From Thiosocius sp963736445 (lineage in GTDB: Bacteria > Pseudomonadota > Gammaproteobacteria > Chromatiales > Chromatiaceae): 64,000 bases of DNA. The position numbers and the translations under genes were made by a program. Shown one piece after another: positions 7,871 through 17,503 of this stretch. The stretch lies in assembly GCA_963736445.1 (NCBI GenBank), contig CAVTOY010000014.1, positions 224,755 through 288,754 of the forward strand, read 5' to 3'. The notes under the pieces are model-generated. The model was given only the letters and a program-made list of their open reading frames with translations. It made no database searches and was not told the origin of the DNA. How positions within the stretch are numbered: the first letter of the stretch is position 1; each line of letters begins with the position of its first letter.

Positions 7871-7898
7871 TTGAACCCTGCCAGTCTCAAATGAATCG

Positions 7899-7914
7899 GG
7901 CGGCCGGGGCCGCC
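7899..7914 (-). other. GC-rich inverted repeat between rpsA and ihfB
   Basis: GGCGGCC at 7899-7905 pairs with GGCCGCC at 7908-7914 with a two-base spacer. There is no following U-run in either direction, so it may act as an mRNA stabiliser or processing site rather than an intrinsic terminator. Confidence 0.35.
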
Positions 7915-7942
7915 GTCATCGATTTCGCGATCGCGCGACCGC

Positions 7943-9622
7943 TTATTCTTTGTTGGCGTCAAGGTGGTCTTTCAACAGATCACCAAACGCAGTAGTGCCC
8001 GCACTGGCAGCATCGCTCGAATAGGTGGCGATCGCTGCCTTCTCTTCTTCGTAGTCCTTGGCCTTGATCGACAGGCTGATCGTGCGGTTCTTACGATCGA
8101 TGCCCATGAATTTGGCGTCTACGCTGTCGCCTTCCTTCAGCACGACGCGGGCATCCTCTACCCGATCACGTGACAACTCGGATGCACGCAGGTAGCCCTC
8201 GACACCATCGGCCAGTGCAATAACGGCCCCTTTGGCATCGACCTCCTGAACCGTACCTTTGACGATGGTGCCCTTCTCATGGGTGGCCAAAAAGCTTGAG
8301 ATCGGATCTTTGTCCAGCTGCTTGATGCCCAGGGAGATGCGCTCGCGCTCCGGATCCACCGCCAGAACTACCGTCTCGAGCTCTTGACCCTTCTTGTAGT
8401 TTCTGATCATTGCCTCACCGGTATCGTCCCAGGAGATATCCGACAGGTGCACCAGGCCATCGATGCCGCCATCCAGGCCAATGAAGATACCGAAATCGGT
8501 GATCGACTTGATGACACCGCTGACATGATCGCCTTTGTTGAACCTCTGCGAGAAGTCGTCCCATGGGTTGGCTTGACACTGCTTCATGCCGAGCGAGATG
8601 CGGCGACGCTCTTCGTCGATATCCAGCACCACGACTTCCACCTCGTCGCCGAGCTGCACCACCTTGCTTGGGTGCACGTTCTTGTTGGTCCAGTCCATCT
8701 CTGAGACATGCACCAGGCCTTCGACGCCGTCCTCGATCTCGACGAAGGCGCCATAGTCGGCGATGTTGGTGACTTTACCGAACAGGCGCGTGCTCTCTGG
8801 GTAGCGCCGTGTGATGTTTTCCCACGGATCTTCGCCCATCTGTTTAAGGCCGAGCGACACGCGCATCTTCTCGCGGTCGAACTTGAGCACTTTGACGTCG
8901 ATCTCGTCGCCGATCTCAACCACCTCCGAGGGATGTTTCACACGCTTCCAGGCCATATCGGTGATGTGCAGCAGGCCGTCGATGCCGCCGAGGTCGACGA
9001 ACGCGCCATAGTCGGTGAGGTTCTTGACCACACCCTTGATCTCCTGCCCTTCCTGGAGGTTCTCCAGTAGCTTCTCGCGGTCTTCGCTGTACTCCTTTTC
9101 GACCACCGCGCGTCGTGACACCACGACATTGTTGCGTTTTTGATCGAGTTTGATCACCTTGAATTCGAGGTCCTTGCCTTCCAGGTAGGACGTGTCCCGC
9201 ACCGGGCGGACATCGACCAGGGAGCCAGGAAGGAACGCGCGAATCTGGTCGAGTTCGACAGTGAAGCCCCCTTTGACCTTGCCGTTGATGCGGCCAACCA
9301 CGATTTCCTCTGCCTCGAAGGCCTTTTCCAGCTTATGCCACGCGTGGTGGCGCTTGGCCTTCTCGCGCGACAGGCGGGTGGACCCAAAACCGTCTTCGAC
9401 GGCATCCAGGGCGACCTCCACCTGATCACCGACCGCGCACTCTACGTTTCCGTCGAAGTCCGTGAACTGGCTTTTTGGAATGACACCCTCGGATTTCAAA
9501 CCCGCATTGACGATCACGACGTCGTTCTCGATGGCGACAACGGTACCAATGACGATGGCGCCGGGCTGGAGGTTGGTGTTGTTGAGGCTCTGTTCAAAGA
9601 GCTCGGCAAAGCTTTCAGACAT
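7943..9622 (-). CDS. rpsA: 30S ribosomal protein S1
   Basis: S1 binds mRNA on the 30S subunit and helps initiate translation of structured or weak-SD messages. The 559 residues match the six-S1-domain gammaproteobacterial form. The repeated S1 motifs are easy to see: VKNLTDYGAFVDLGGIDGLLHITD, VTNIADYGAFVEIEDGVEGLVHVSE and IKSITDFGIFIGLDGGIDGLVHLSD, each with the G-x-F/A-V core. The two N-terminal repeats are more divergent and the last starts VKGTVQEVDAKGAVI. It sits between cmk upstream and ihfB downstream, the classic arrangement. Confidence 0.98.
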   Translation of the reverse strand: MSESFAELFEQSLNNTNLQPGAIVIGTVVAIENDVVIVNAGLKSEGVIPKSQFTDFDGNVECAVGDQVEVALDAVEDGFGSTRLSREKAKRHHAWHKLEKAFEAEEIVVGRINGKVKGGFTVELDQIRAFLPGSLVDVRPVRDTSYLEGKDLEFKVIKLDQKRNNVVVSRRAVVEKEYSEDREKLLENLQEGQEIKGVVKNLTDYGAFVDLGGIDGLLHITDMAWKRVKHPSEVVEIGDEIDVKVLKFDREKMRVSLGLKQMGEDPWENITRRYPESTRLFGKVTNIADYGAFVEIEDGVEGLVHVSEMDWTNKNVHPSKVVQLGDEVEVVVLDIDEERRRISLGMKQCQANPWDDFSQRFNKGDHVSGVIKSITDFGIFIGLDGGIDGLVHLSDISWDDTGEAMIRNYKKGQELETVVLAVDPERERISLGIKQLDKDPISSFLATHEKGTIVKGTVQEVDAKGAVIALADGVEGYLRASELSRDRVEDARVVLKEGDSVDAKFMGIDRKNRTISLSIKAKDYEEEKAAIATYSSDAASAGTTAFGDLLKDHLDANKE

Positions 9623-9745
9623 TTAATGATTCCCGATCCACACTGAGCGGACCCTAGTACCGGTGGCTAAACCAATCCGGATTTGTCAAGTTTCGGTCAG
9701 ACCACCCGGCCATTCCGGGCAACCCAGTTAACTGACGGCAGTCCG

Positions 9746-10420
9746 TCAGGTCGGTGTCGCGAAGCAGCGACGGGCCTGTCGCAACACCCGTTCCACCACG
9801 TCGTCGATACTCAGCGCCGTCGAATCGATTTCGACGGCATCGGCGGCCGCCACCAACGGTGACACCGCGCGACCGCTATCCCGTGCATCGCGTTCTTTCA
9901 AATCTGCCGTAAGGGCGGCGAGATTAGCAGGCAATCCTTTTTCTTTCAACTGCTTATAGCGCCTTTGGGCCCGTTCTTCAGCGCTGGCCGTCAAGAAAAT
10001 CTTCACCCCGGCCGCGGGAAAGACCGTGGTTCCCATGTCACGACCGTCAGCAACCAGGCCGGGCAGCTGCGCATACCCGCGTTGCCAGTCGAGCAAGGCG
10101 GCCCGCACTCCTGGCATAGCCGCCACCTTCGAGGCGTTGCTTCCAGCCGTCTCGGTGCGGATGAGGTCGGTCACCTCGATGGCGTCCAGCCATACCCTTC
10201 CATCCTTAAATTCAACATTAAGTCTTGATGCTATTTGATTGATTTTATTTTCATTCGAAAATCCTATGCCGGCCTGTGCCACGGCATGGCCGACCAGCCG
10301 ATAGAGGGCACCGGAGTCGAGCAGCCGCCAGCCCAGTCGATCGGCAACGCGTTGCGAGACCGTCCCTTTGCCGGATCCACTCGGTCCGTCGACGGTGATA
10401 ATCGGCACCCGATCAACCAT
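9746..10420 (-). CDS. cmk: Cytidylate kinase
   Basis: Phosphorylates CMP and dCMP with ATP for nucleotide recycling. The P-loop GPSGSGKGT lies at residues 13-21 and the CMP-binding region follows (LLDSGALYRLVGH). DGRDMGTTVFP and KIFLTASAEERAQRR are the typical central and lid regions. At 224 residues the length is normal (E. coli 227). The start overlaps the last eight bases of aroA, so translation is probably coupled. An inverted repeat CTGACGG/CCGTCAG overlaps its stop codon and could attenuate read-through to rpsA. Confidence 0.97.
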   Translation of the reverse strand: MVDRVPIITVDGPSGSGKGTVSQRVADRLGWRLLDSGALYRLVGHAVAQAGIGFSNENKINQIASRLNVEFKDGRVWLDAIEVTDLIRTETAGSNASKVAAMPGVRAALLDWQRGYAQLPGLVADGRDMGTTVFPAAGVKIFLTASAEERAQRRYKQLKEKGLPANLAALTADLKERDARDSGRAVSPLVAAADAVEIDSTALSIDDVVERVLRQARRCFATPT

Positions 10421-11735
10421 GCGCGGCCGCCACGCGCAAGCCGGCCGCGCACGCCAGCGCGACGAAACCGGGAAACGAGGTATTTACATTCGCACAATCG
10501 GTGATCGCGATCTCCCGGTCGGCGCGCAGAGCAGCGATGGCAAAGGCCATCGCAATCCGGTGATCGCCGTGGCTATGCACGGTTCCACCGCCGATCTTCG
10601 GACCACCCTGTATCACAATGCCGTCTGGCGTCGGGTGTGCGGCGACGCCGAGCGTTTGTAATCCGTCGGCCATCGCCAGAATGCGATCCGACTCCTTGAC
10701 CCGGAGTTCTTCGGCCCCAGTCAATACCGTCTCACCCTCGGCGCAGGCGGCAGCCACAAACAGCGCCGGGAATTCATCGATCGCCAGCGGGACCTGAGCG
10801 TGCGGGATCCGAACGCCGCGTAAAGCCGCCGAACGCACGCGAAGGTCTGCCACCGGCTCGCCGCCAATCTCGCGCAGATTCAGTACCTGAATATCGGCAC
10901 CCATCAGGCGCAAGATGTTGATCACACCGTCGCGCGTCGGGTTCATCCCTACATGCTCGAGCAACAGGTCCGAATCCTTGGCAATGCTGGCGCCCACCAG
11001 GAAGAACGCAGCCGATGAGATATCGGCCGGCACATCGATGTCGCAGGCCCGCAGGCGGCCACCGCCAGAGAGGCAGACGGTTTGGCCTGTGCGCCGCAGC
11101 GGGTAACCGAATCCCTGCAACATGCGCTCAGTATGGTCGCGGGTCGGTGCCGGCTCGTGGACACAGGTATCACCCTGCGCATACATGCCCGCCAGCAACA
11201 GACAAGACTTTACCTGGGCACTAGCTACCGGCATGCGATAGTCGATCCCCTGCAGCCCCTCGACCGGCCGTATCTGCAACGGCGCGGTGCCACCCTCGGC
11301 CGTCTCGATCCGTGCGCCCATAGCGACCAGAGGGTCGGTTACCCGGCGCATCGGTCGTCGCGACAAAGAGGCATCGCCGACCAGCGTAACAACCAGGCCC
11401 TGCCCCGCCAGCAAACCCGACATCAAGCGCATCGATGTCCCCGAGTTGCCGAGATCCAACGCCGCGGCCGGCGCCTGCAGCCCACGCATGCCCACACCAT
11501 GGACGGTTACGCGGCCGTCCTCCGGTCCCTCAATCGCAACCCCCAAGGCACGAAAGGCATGCAGTGTCGCGAGACTATCCTCGCCCTCCAGGAAACCACG
11601 GATCCGGGTAACGCCCTCGGCGAGCGCGCCGAGCATGATGGAACGATGTGAGATCGACTTGTCGCCTGGGACACGTAGCGTGCCGTGCAGCCGGCCACCA
11701 GGGCTGGCCAGAAACTGGAGGTCGCTGGAAACCAA
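10413..11735 (-). CDS. aroA: 3-phosphoshikimate 1-carboxyvinyltransferase (EPSP synthase)
   Basis: Sixth step of the shikimate pathway: joins shikimate-3-phosphate and phosphoenolpyruvate. The 440-residue enzyme shows the N-terminal substrate motif PGDKSISHRSIMLGAL, the signature LDLGNSGTSMRLMSG, SRRPMRRVTDPL, and the C-terminal LRVKESDRI and GDHRIAMAFAIA. In P. aeruginosa this domain is fused to prephenate dehydrogenase; here tyrA is a separate gene about 105 bases upstream. Part of the leftward aromatic amino acid run. Confidence 0.97.
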   Translation of the reverse strand: MVSSDLQFLASPGGRLHGTLRVPGDKSISHRSIMLGALAEGVTRIRGFLEGEDSLATLHAFRALGVAIEGPEDGRVTVHGVGMRGLQAPAAALDLGNSGTSMRLMSGLLAGQGLVVTLVGDASLSRRPMRRVTDPLVAMGARIETAEGGTAPLQIRPVEGLQGIDYRMPVASAQVKSCLLLAGMYAQGDTCVHEPAPTRDHTERMLQGFGYPLRRTGQTVCLSGGGRLRACDIDVPADISSAAFFLVGASIAKDSDLLLEHVGMNPTRDGVINILRLMGADIQVLNLREIGGEPVADLRVRSAALRGVRIPHAQVPLAIDEFPALFVAAACAEGETVLTGAEELRVKESDRILAMADGLQTLGVAAHPTPDGIVIQGGPKIGGGTVHSHGDHRIAMAFAIAALRADREIAITDCANVNTSFPGFVALACAAGLRVAAAHG

Positions 11736-11839
11736 TATCGAATCCTTTGTAGATAACGCGCGGAAAGGCTAATCGCAGGCGTTCAAAAAGACAAGTATTT
11801 GCTGAAAAAACATGTGCTTAAACGAACATCAGATGCAGC

Positions 11840-12712
11840 TCAAAGGCCATCCACATAACGGTCTCGCGCCGCCTTTGCGCGCTCGAAAATTGCCAACAGC
11901 GCTTCGGCATCCGCGGAATCGATGCGCAATGCTAGCTCATTCATCTCTTCCGCGAAGCCGGCCAACATTGGGCCGAGCGCCTTGCGGTTGGCAATGCAGA
12001 TGTCTCGCCACATCACGGGATTGCTCGAGGCAATCCGGGTGAAGTCACGGAATCCACCTGCGGCATAACGAAATATCTCATCGTTCGCCTTCATCCGCGC
12101 AAGCATATCCACCAGACCGAAGGCCAGCATATGCGGCAAATGGCTGGTCGCAGCCAGGACTTCATCATGGTGCGCGACGGACATCTCGCTGACCTCGGCG
12201 CCACAGACCTGCCACATCTCTCGCACGCGCGCCACGGCCTCCGGACTATTGCCCTCGAGCGGCGTAAGGATTATGCGTCGCCGTTGGTAGAGGTCGGCCA
12301 GGGAGGCCGCCACGCCGTTCTTTTCAGTGCCGGCGATCGGGTGGCCGGGAATGAAGCGCGGCAGCAACGCTGGCGCCGCCGCGTGACAATCGGCAACCAC
12401 ACTGCCCTTGGCACTTCCGGCATCGGTAACTAGCGCATGCGCGGGCAGGGTGTTGCCTATTGCCGCAAAGGCTTCACGCATCGCGCCGAGCGGCACGGCA
12501 AGAAAGACCATATCCGCATCGGCCGCGGCGGCGGCCACATCATGCGTGTAACGATCGATCACACCCAGCGCCACTGCCTCCTCTAGGTTGGCCTTGCTGC
12601 GGCCGCAGCCAATGACTTCGTCAACATAGCCTTTGGCGCGCAACGCACGCGCCAGTGAACCGCCGATCAATCCGACCCCGACGACCGCCAAGGTGCCGAT
12701 CCCGCCGCTCAA
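11840..12712 (-). CDS. tyrA: Prephenate dehydrogenase
   Basis: NAD(P)-dependent oxidative decarboxylation of prephenate to 4-hydroxyphenylpyruvate for tyrosine synthesis (arogenate use is also possible in this family). The 290-residue protein begins with a Rossmann nucleotide-binding loop VVGVGLIGGSLARAL. It also contains VFLAVPLGAM, the conserved DAGSAKG, the His motif FIPGHPIAGTEKNGV, and AATSHLPHM. It has no chorismate mutase or ACT domain. Its start overlaps the hisC stop by four bases, indicating coupled translation. Confidence 0.95.
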   Translation of the reverse strand: MSGGIGTLAVVGVGLIGGSLARALRAKGYVDEVIGCGRSKANLEEAVALGVIDRYTHDVAAAAADADMVFLAVPLGAMREAFAAIGNTLPAHALVTDAGSAKGSVVADCHAAAPALLPRFIPGHPIAGTEKNGVAASLADLYQRRRIILTPLEGNSPEAVARVREMWQVCGAEVSEMSVAHHDEVLAATSHLPHMLAFGLVDMLARMKANDEIFRYAAGGFRDFTRIASSNPVMWRDICIANRKALGPMLAGFAEEMNELALRIDSADAEALLAIFERAKAARDRYVDGL

Positions 12713-13806
12713 AGCACCTGCTCCAGCGCCTTAAGGAAACGCGCGTTTTCATCGTCGATTCCGACGCTCACGCGCAAATGGTTAGGCAGCTCATAGTTGG
12801 CGATAGGGCGGGTCACCACGCCCAGGCGCAGCAGCGCCTGATCCACCGGTCCGGCATCACGACCGAGGTCTATGGCGAGAAAGTTTCCCGACGACGGAAT
12901 GTAATTCAGACCAAGACGTCCGACACCTTCGACCAGCTGGCGCATCCCCGCGTCATTTACGGCCACCGAGCGCTGGATATATTCCTGATCGCCCAGCGCC
13001 GCCAGGGCCGCCGCTTGAGCAAAGCTATCGACATTGAACGGTTGGCGCACGCGATTCAATAGGTCCGCAATGTCTGGATGCGACAAGCCATAACCGATGC
13101 GCAGCGCGGCCAGCCCATAGGCCTTGGAGAACGTCCGCGTGACGATCAAGTTGGAAAAATCACCCAACCACTGGCTGACATCGGGGTGGTCTTCCGCGTG
13201 CACGTACTCGAAGTACGCCTCGTCCACCACGACAATAGTGTTCGCCGGGACGGCCTCGATAAACGCCCGCAGCGGCGCGGCCGTCAACCGGGTACCGGTC
13301 GGGTTGTTGGGGTTGGCAATCCAGACAACGGCCGTATGATCGGTGATCATTGCCTGCATAGCGGCAAGGTCATGACCGAAGTCCGCGGCGGGAGCGACCC
13401 GCAGCGTGGCACCGACAGCGGTGCTGCTGAGCGCGTAGACCGCGAAGGCATACTGTGAAAACAGACTATCGCGCCCCGGCCAGAGAAATACGCGCGCAAT
13501 CATGTCCAGCACATCGTTGGAGCCGTTTCCGACCGTCACGCAGGCCAAAGAAACGCCGTGACGGTCGGCCAGCGCAGTGCGCAGGGCATAGGCGCCGCCA
13601 TCCGGATAGCGCGTCAGGGCATTCATTTCAGCGGCCAGCGCCGCCCGCACACGCGAACTGGGACCCAGCGGATTCTCATTGGACGCCAACTTGATGGAGC
13701 CGGCGATACCCAGTTCCCGCTCGAGTTCGGCAAGTGGCTTGCCCGGCACATAGGGTCGGAGTTGGGCCAGCCCTGGGGCTGCGATATCGAGAAAACGATT
13801 AGCCAA
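12709..13806 (-). CDS. hisC: Histidinol-phosphate / aromatic aminotransferase HisC
   Basis: PLP-dependent aminotransferase of 365 residues. The fold-type I signatures are present: LASNENPLGPS near the N-terminus, VWIANPNNPTGT, VVDEAYFEY, and the PLP lysine in TRTFSKAYGLAALRIGYG. Located between pheA and tyrA, this copy corresponds to the hisC2-type enzyme of pseudomonads. It may mainly transaminate phenylpyruvate or 4-hydroxyphenylpyruvate, although activity on imidazole acetol phosphate is also expected for the family. The start lies directly after the pheA stop. Confidence 0.93.
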   Translation of the reverse strand: MANRFLDIAAPGLAQLRPYVPGKPLAELERELGIAGSIKLASNENPLGPSSRVRAALAAEMNALTRYPDGGAYALRTALADRHGVSLACVTVGNGSNDVLDMIARVFLWPGRDSLFSQYAFAVYALSSTAVGATLRVAPAADFGHDLAAMQAMITDHTAVVWIANPNNPTGTRLTAAPLRAFIEAVPANTIVVVDEAYFEYVHAEDHPDVSQWLGDFSNLIVTRTFSKAYGLAALRIGYGLSHPDIADLLNRVRQPFNVDSFAQAAALAALGDQEYIQRSVAVNDAGMRQLVEGVGRLGLNYIPSSGNFLAIDLGRDAGPVDQALLRLGVVTRPIANYELPNHLRVSVGIDDENARFLKALEQVL

Positions 13807-14892
13807 TCAGACTACCGCCTTGGGATAAGAGCCAAGCTCTTTGTACATCCCCGCCTGCTGCCTGAGCGTTTGCAGTGCGGCGGCGAGCTGTTCGTCCTCC
13901 CGATGACCGTTGATGTCGACGAAGAAGACGTAGTCCCAATTGCCGCGGCGCGACGGGCGCGATTCAATCCGCGTCATACTGATGCCGTGCTCAGCGAGCG
14001 GGGCCAGCAGTCGGTACAACCCTCCCGCCTCGTTGCGCGTCGATATCAACAGGCTGGTCTTGTCGTCACCGGAGCGTGGCACCGACTGTTGGCCGATGAC
14101 CAAGAAACGCGTCGTGTTGCCGGCATCATCCTCGATGTTCGGCGCCATCACCTGCAGGTCATATAATTCGGCCGCCATCGCGCTGGCGATCGCTGCGCTG
14201 TGCTCCGCCTGCTTGGCACGCTTGGCTGCTTCGGCGTTGCTGCCGACGGGCACGCGTTCGACGAACGGCAGATGACGATCGAGCCAGCCACGGCATTGCG
14301 CCAGGGACTGCTGATGCGAATACACGGTTTTCAGGGTGCTGAGATCGGCCGTCTGTCCCAGCAGATTGTGGTGAATGCGCAGACTCACTTCACCGCATAT
14401 CTGCAACGGCGAGTTGAGGAACATGTCGAGGGTGTGGCTGACCACACCCTCACTCGAATTCTCGACCGGCACTACCCCGTAGTGACAGCCGCCGCTCTCC
14501 ACCTCTTGGAAGACATCCGATATCGCGGTCAGGGGTAAGGTGCTGACTGCATGACCAAAGTGCTTCAGCGCGGCCGCCTGGGTGAAGGTGCCCTCGGGTC
14601 CGAGAAAGCCAATCTTCAGCGGCAGCTCCAGCGCCAGACATTCCGACATGATTTCGCGGAACAACCGCGCCACTGCTTCACTGTCCAAGGGTCCCTGATT
14701 GCGCGCCTTGATGGCACGCAGCACTTGCGCCTCGCGTTCCGGACGGTAGAACAAGACCTCGGTGTCGGCGGCCAGCTTGATCTGCGCGACCTCCTGCGCG
14801 GCCAGAGCACGCGCGTTCAGCAGATCGTGAAGCTGCCGGTCGATATCGTCGATACGACTGCGTATCGCGGCAAGTTGCTGTTCTTCGCTCAT
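13807..14892 (-). CDS. pheA: Bifunctional chorismate mutase/prephenate dehydratase (P-protein)
   Basis: Converts chorismate to prephenate and then to phenylpyruvate. Residues about 1-90 are the AroQ-type mutase (IRSRIDDIDRQLHDLLNARA). About 95-275 are the dehydratase domain (FLGPEGTFTQAAALKHF, VVPVENSSEGVVSHTLDMF, NTTRFLVIG). The C-terminus is an ACT regulatory domain with RIESRPSRRGNWDYVFFVD, including the ESRP motif linked to phenylalanine feedback. The 361-residue length is typical. First aromatic gene downstream of serA. Confidence 0.97.
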   Translation of the reverse strand: MSEEQQLAAIRSRIDDIDRQLHDLLNARALAAQEVAQIKLAADTEVLFYRPEREAQVLRAIKARNQGPLDSEAVARLFREIMSECLALELPLKIGFLGPEGTFTQAAALKHFGHAVSTLPLTAISDVFQEVESGGCHYGVVPVENSSEGVVSHTLDMFLNSPLQICGEVSLRIHHNLLGQTADLSTLKTVYSHQQSLAQCRGWLDRHLPFVERVPVGSNAEAAKRAKQAEHSAAIASAMAAELYDLQVMAPNIEDDAGNTTRFLVIGQQSVPRSGDDKTSLLISTRNEAGGLYRLLAPLAEHGISMTRIESRPSRRGNWDYVFFVDINGHREDEQLAAALQTLRQQAGMYKELGSYPKAVV

Positions 14893-14987
14893 TCCAGACC
14901 TTCAACCCGCCTATTGCGTCAGACCGGAAGCTGCATCATACCTGCTAGCGCCGCCGCCCTCATGTGAGCACCGATGAGCGAAAAACT

Positions 14988-16163
14988 CTATTCGCAACCC
15001 AGGCACCGCACCGACAAGACGCCGTCTATCTCGGTAATCCGTTGAATGGCCTGGTCAGACGGCGCGCGGTCGACATCGATCAGCGTCACTGCAATCTCCC
15101 CGCGCGATTTGTTCAACATGTCGATAATGTTTAGATTCGCTTCGGCCAGGTCGGTCGAGACCTGGCCGAGCATGTTGGGCACGTTGCTGTTGACCACCGC
15201 GATGCGGAAGCCTTCTTCGGTCCGTGGCAGAGCGATCTCGGGAAAATTTACCGAGTTGGAGACATTCCCATTTTCCAGCCACTCCCGCAGCTGATCGGCC
15301 ACCATGACCGCACAGTTCTCTTCAGCCTCTGTCGTGGATGCGCCAAGGTGTGGCAGGGTGATTACTCGCGGGTGACCCTTCAGCAGATTACTCGGGAAAT
15401 CGCAGACGTAGGCATACAGATGATCGCTGTCCAAAGCGGCCACTACCGCCTCATCGTCAATGATCCCGTTGCGCGCAAAGTTCAATAAGACAGAGTGCCG
15501 CTTCGTCAGCTTGATACGATCGGCATTGATCATGTGCTGCGTCGCGTCGGTCAGGGGTACATGAAAGGTGATGAAGTCCGAGCGCGCTACCAGATCGTCG
15601 ACCGACAGCGCCTGTTCCACATCCGATTCCAGCGCCCAGGCGGCACGCACGGTGATGGTCGGATCGTAACCGAGCACCTTCATGCCCAATGCACGCGCGG
15701 CATTGGCCACTTTGACGCCGATAGCCCCGAGACCAATGACACCCAGCCGACGTCCGGGGAGCTCGAAACCCACGAAGTTCTTTTTGCCCGCCTCCACCGC
15801 TTTATGGATGGCCGCGTCATCACCCTCCAGGTCTATCGCGAAACGCCACGCCTGGCCGATGTTGCGCGCCGCCATCAGCATACCCGCAAGCACCAACTCC
15901 TTCACCGCGTTGGCATTCGCCCCCGGCGCATTGAACACGGGGATACCCGCATGGGTCATCGCATCGACCGGTATATTGTTGACGCCCGCCCCAGCGCGCC
16001 CTATCGCCTTGACGGACTCGGCCAGCGGCAGGCCATGCATTTTTGCAGAGCGAACGAGGATGGCATCCGGATGGCTCAACTCGGAGGCGATCTCGTACTT
16101 ATCGCGCGGCAGACGGTCGAGCCCGGCTACCGAAATATTGTTCAAAGTCTGTATCTTGTACAT
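14988..16163 (-). CDS. serA: D-3-phosphoglycerate dehydrogenase
   Basis: First step of serine synthesis, NAD-dependent oxidation of 3-phosphoglycerate. The 391-residue protein is the compact form: D-2-hydroxyacid dehydrogenase catalytic and Rossmann domains (RLGVIGLGAIGVKVANAA, FHVPLTDATQHMI, NFARNGIIDDEAV, LPHLGASTTEAEENCA) followed by one C-terminal ACT domain (VNSNVPNMLGQVSTDLAEANLNI). It lies between serC and pheA in the same direction. The serA-serC pair covers two consecutive pathway steps. Confidence 0.96.
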   Translation of the reverse strand: MYKIQTLNNISVAGLDRLPRDKYEIASELSHPDAILVRSAKMHGLPLAESVKAIGRAGAGVNNIPVDAMTHAGIPVFNAPGANANAVKELVLAGMLMAARNIGQAWRFAIDLEGDDAAIHKAVEAGKKNFVGFELPGRRLGVIGLGAIGVKVANAARALGMKVLGYDPTITVRAAWALESDVEQALSVDDLVARSDFITFHVPLTDATQHMINADRIKLTKRHSVLLNFARNGIIDDEAVVAALDSDHLYAYVCDFPSNLLKGHPRVITLPHLGASTTEAEENCAVMVADQLREWLENGNVSNSVNFPEIALPRTEEGFRIAVVNSNVPNMLGQVSTDLAEANLNIIDMLNKSRGEIAVTLIDVDRAPSDQAIQRITEIDGVLSVRCLGCE

Positions 16164-16290
16164 CTTGTTGCCTGTCGGTCATCGACTATCGAAAATCAGG
16201 ATCCCGGCGCGTCGAAACTTGCAAGGCCGTGCGAATCCGATGCATCGCGAACCGAGCGGTTGACGCTGTCCGCCTGGTACGACGAAAAAC

Positions 16291-17376
16291 TCAAGCCCTG
16301 GTGCGTTCGAATTCGGCCATGAAGTCGACCAACGCCCGAACACCCTGCTCAGGCATGGCATTGTAGATGCTGGCACGCATCCCGCCGACGGAACGGTGTC
16401 CCTTGAGCGTTTTCAGACCGGCTTCTCCGGCCTGCTTGAGAAACTCGGCATCAAGCTCGGCATCGGCCAGTGTGAAGGGCACGTTCATCCAGGAGCGGCA
16501 GAGCGGATCGACTGGGTTGCCGTAGAAGCTGGAGGCATCGATGGCGTCATACAACATCTGCGCCTTACGGCGATTGACGTCGGCCATCTCCGCCAGTCCA
16601 CCATTGGCTAGCAGCCATTTGAATACCAAACCGGCCAGGTACCAGCCGTAGGTCGGTGGCGTGTTGTACATCGATCCACTCTCGGCGTGGGTCGCATAGC
16701 TGAACATGGTAGGCGTACCATCCAGCGGGGTATGAATCAGGTCTTCACGCAGGATAACGATGGTCAGGCCCGCCGGACCGATGTTCTTTTGTGCCCCGGC
16801 ATAGATCAGGCCGAAGCGCGATACATCAAGCGGCCGCGACAGGATGGTCGATGACATGTCGGCGACCAGCGGCACCTCGCCTGTCTCGGGGACATAGGGA
16901 AACTCGACGCCTTCAATGGTCTCGTTCGGCGTGTAGTGCAGATAGGCGGCATCGGGCGATACGCTGACTGCATCTGATGCCGGCACGCTGGTAAATTTGC
17001 CTTCCACCTCTGTGTCGGCGCTGGTCCGCACGCTGCCATAGCGACTCGCCTCTTTAATGGCCTTCTTCGACCAGGATCCGGTCCGAAAGTAATCGGCCTT
17101 GCCAGTGCGGCCAATCAGGTTCATCGGGACCATGGCGAACTGGCTCGTGGCGCCGCCCTGCAGAAACAGCACCTTGAAGTTGGAAGGAATCCGCAAGAGT
17201 TCGCGCAGATCTGCCTCTGCCTGCTCGGCGATCGACATGAACTCCTTACCCCGATGGCTCATCTCCATGACCGACAAGCCAGCGCCATGCCAGTCGAGCA
17301 TTTCAGCCTGCGCCTGGGCGAGCACCTCTTCGGGTAGTGCCGCGGGTCCGGCGCTGAAGTTGTATATCCGGGTCAT
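16291..17376 (-). CDS. serC: Phosphoserine aminotransferase
   Basis: PLP enzyme that converts 3-phosphohydroxypyruvate to phosphoserine, and also acts in pyridoxine synthesis in many bacteria. The 361 residues match the family: NFSAGPAALPEEVL at the start, LFLQGGATSQFAMVPMNL, DMSSTILSRPLDV, the PLP lysine in YAGAQKNIGPAGLTIV, and the C-terminal GHRSVGGMRASIYNA. Lies between gyrA upstream and serA downstream, as in other gammaproteobacteria. Confidence 0.97.
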   Translation of the reverse strand: MTRIYNFSAGPAALPEEVLAQAQAEMLDWHGAGLSVMEMSHRGKEFMSIAEQAEADLRELLRIPSNFKVLFLQGGATSQFAMVPMNLIGRTGKADYFRTGSWSKKAIKEASRYGSVRTSADTEVEGKFTSVPASDAVSVSPDAAYLHYTPNETIEGVEFPYVPETGEVPLVADMSSTILSRPLDVSRFGLIYAGAQKNIGPAGLTIVILREDLIHTPLDGTPTMFSYATHAESGSMYNTPPTYGWYLAGLVFKWLLANGGLAEMADVNRRKAQMLYDAIDASSFYGNPVDPLCRSWMNVPFTLADAELDAEFLKQAGEAGLKTLKGHRSVGGMRASIYNAMPEQGVRALVDFMAEFERTRA

Positions 17377-17503
17377 AGTGTTTCTCGTCTGACTTTGGGT
17401 AGATCAATACACGACTTAGCGGACACAGCAGGGACCGTACGTGGCGATCGGTTGGATTTTCCTCGGCAACGCGCTGCCGACGCGGCTGCGCCGATCGGCC
17501 GGA

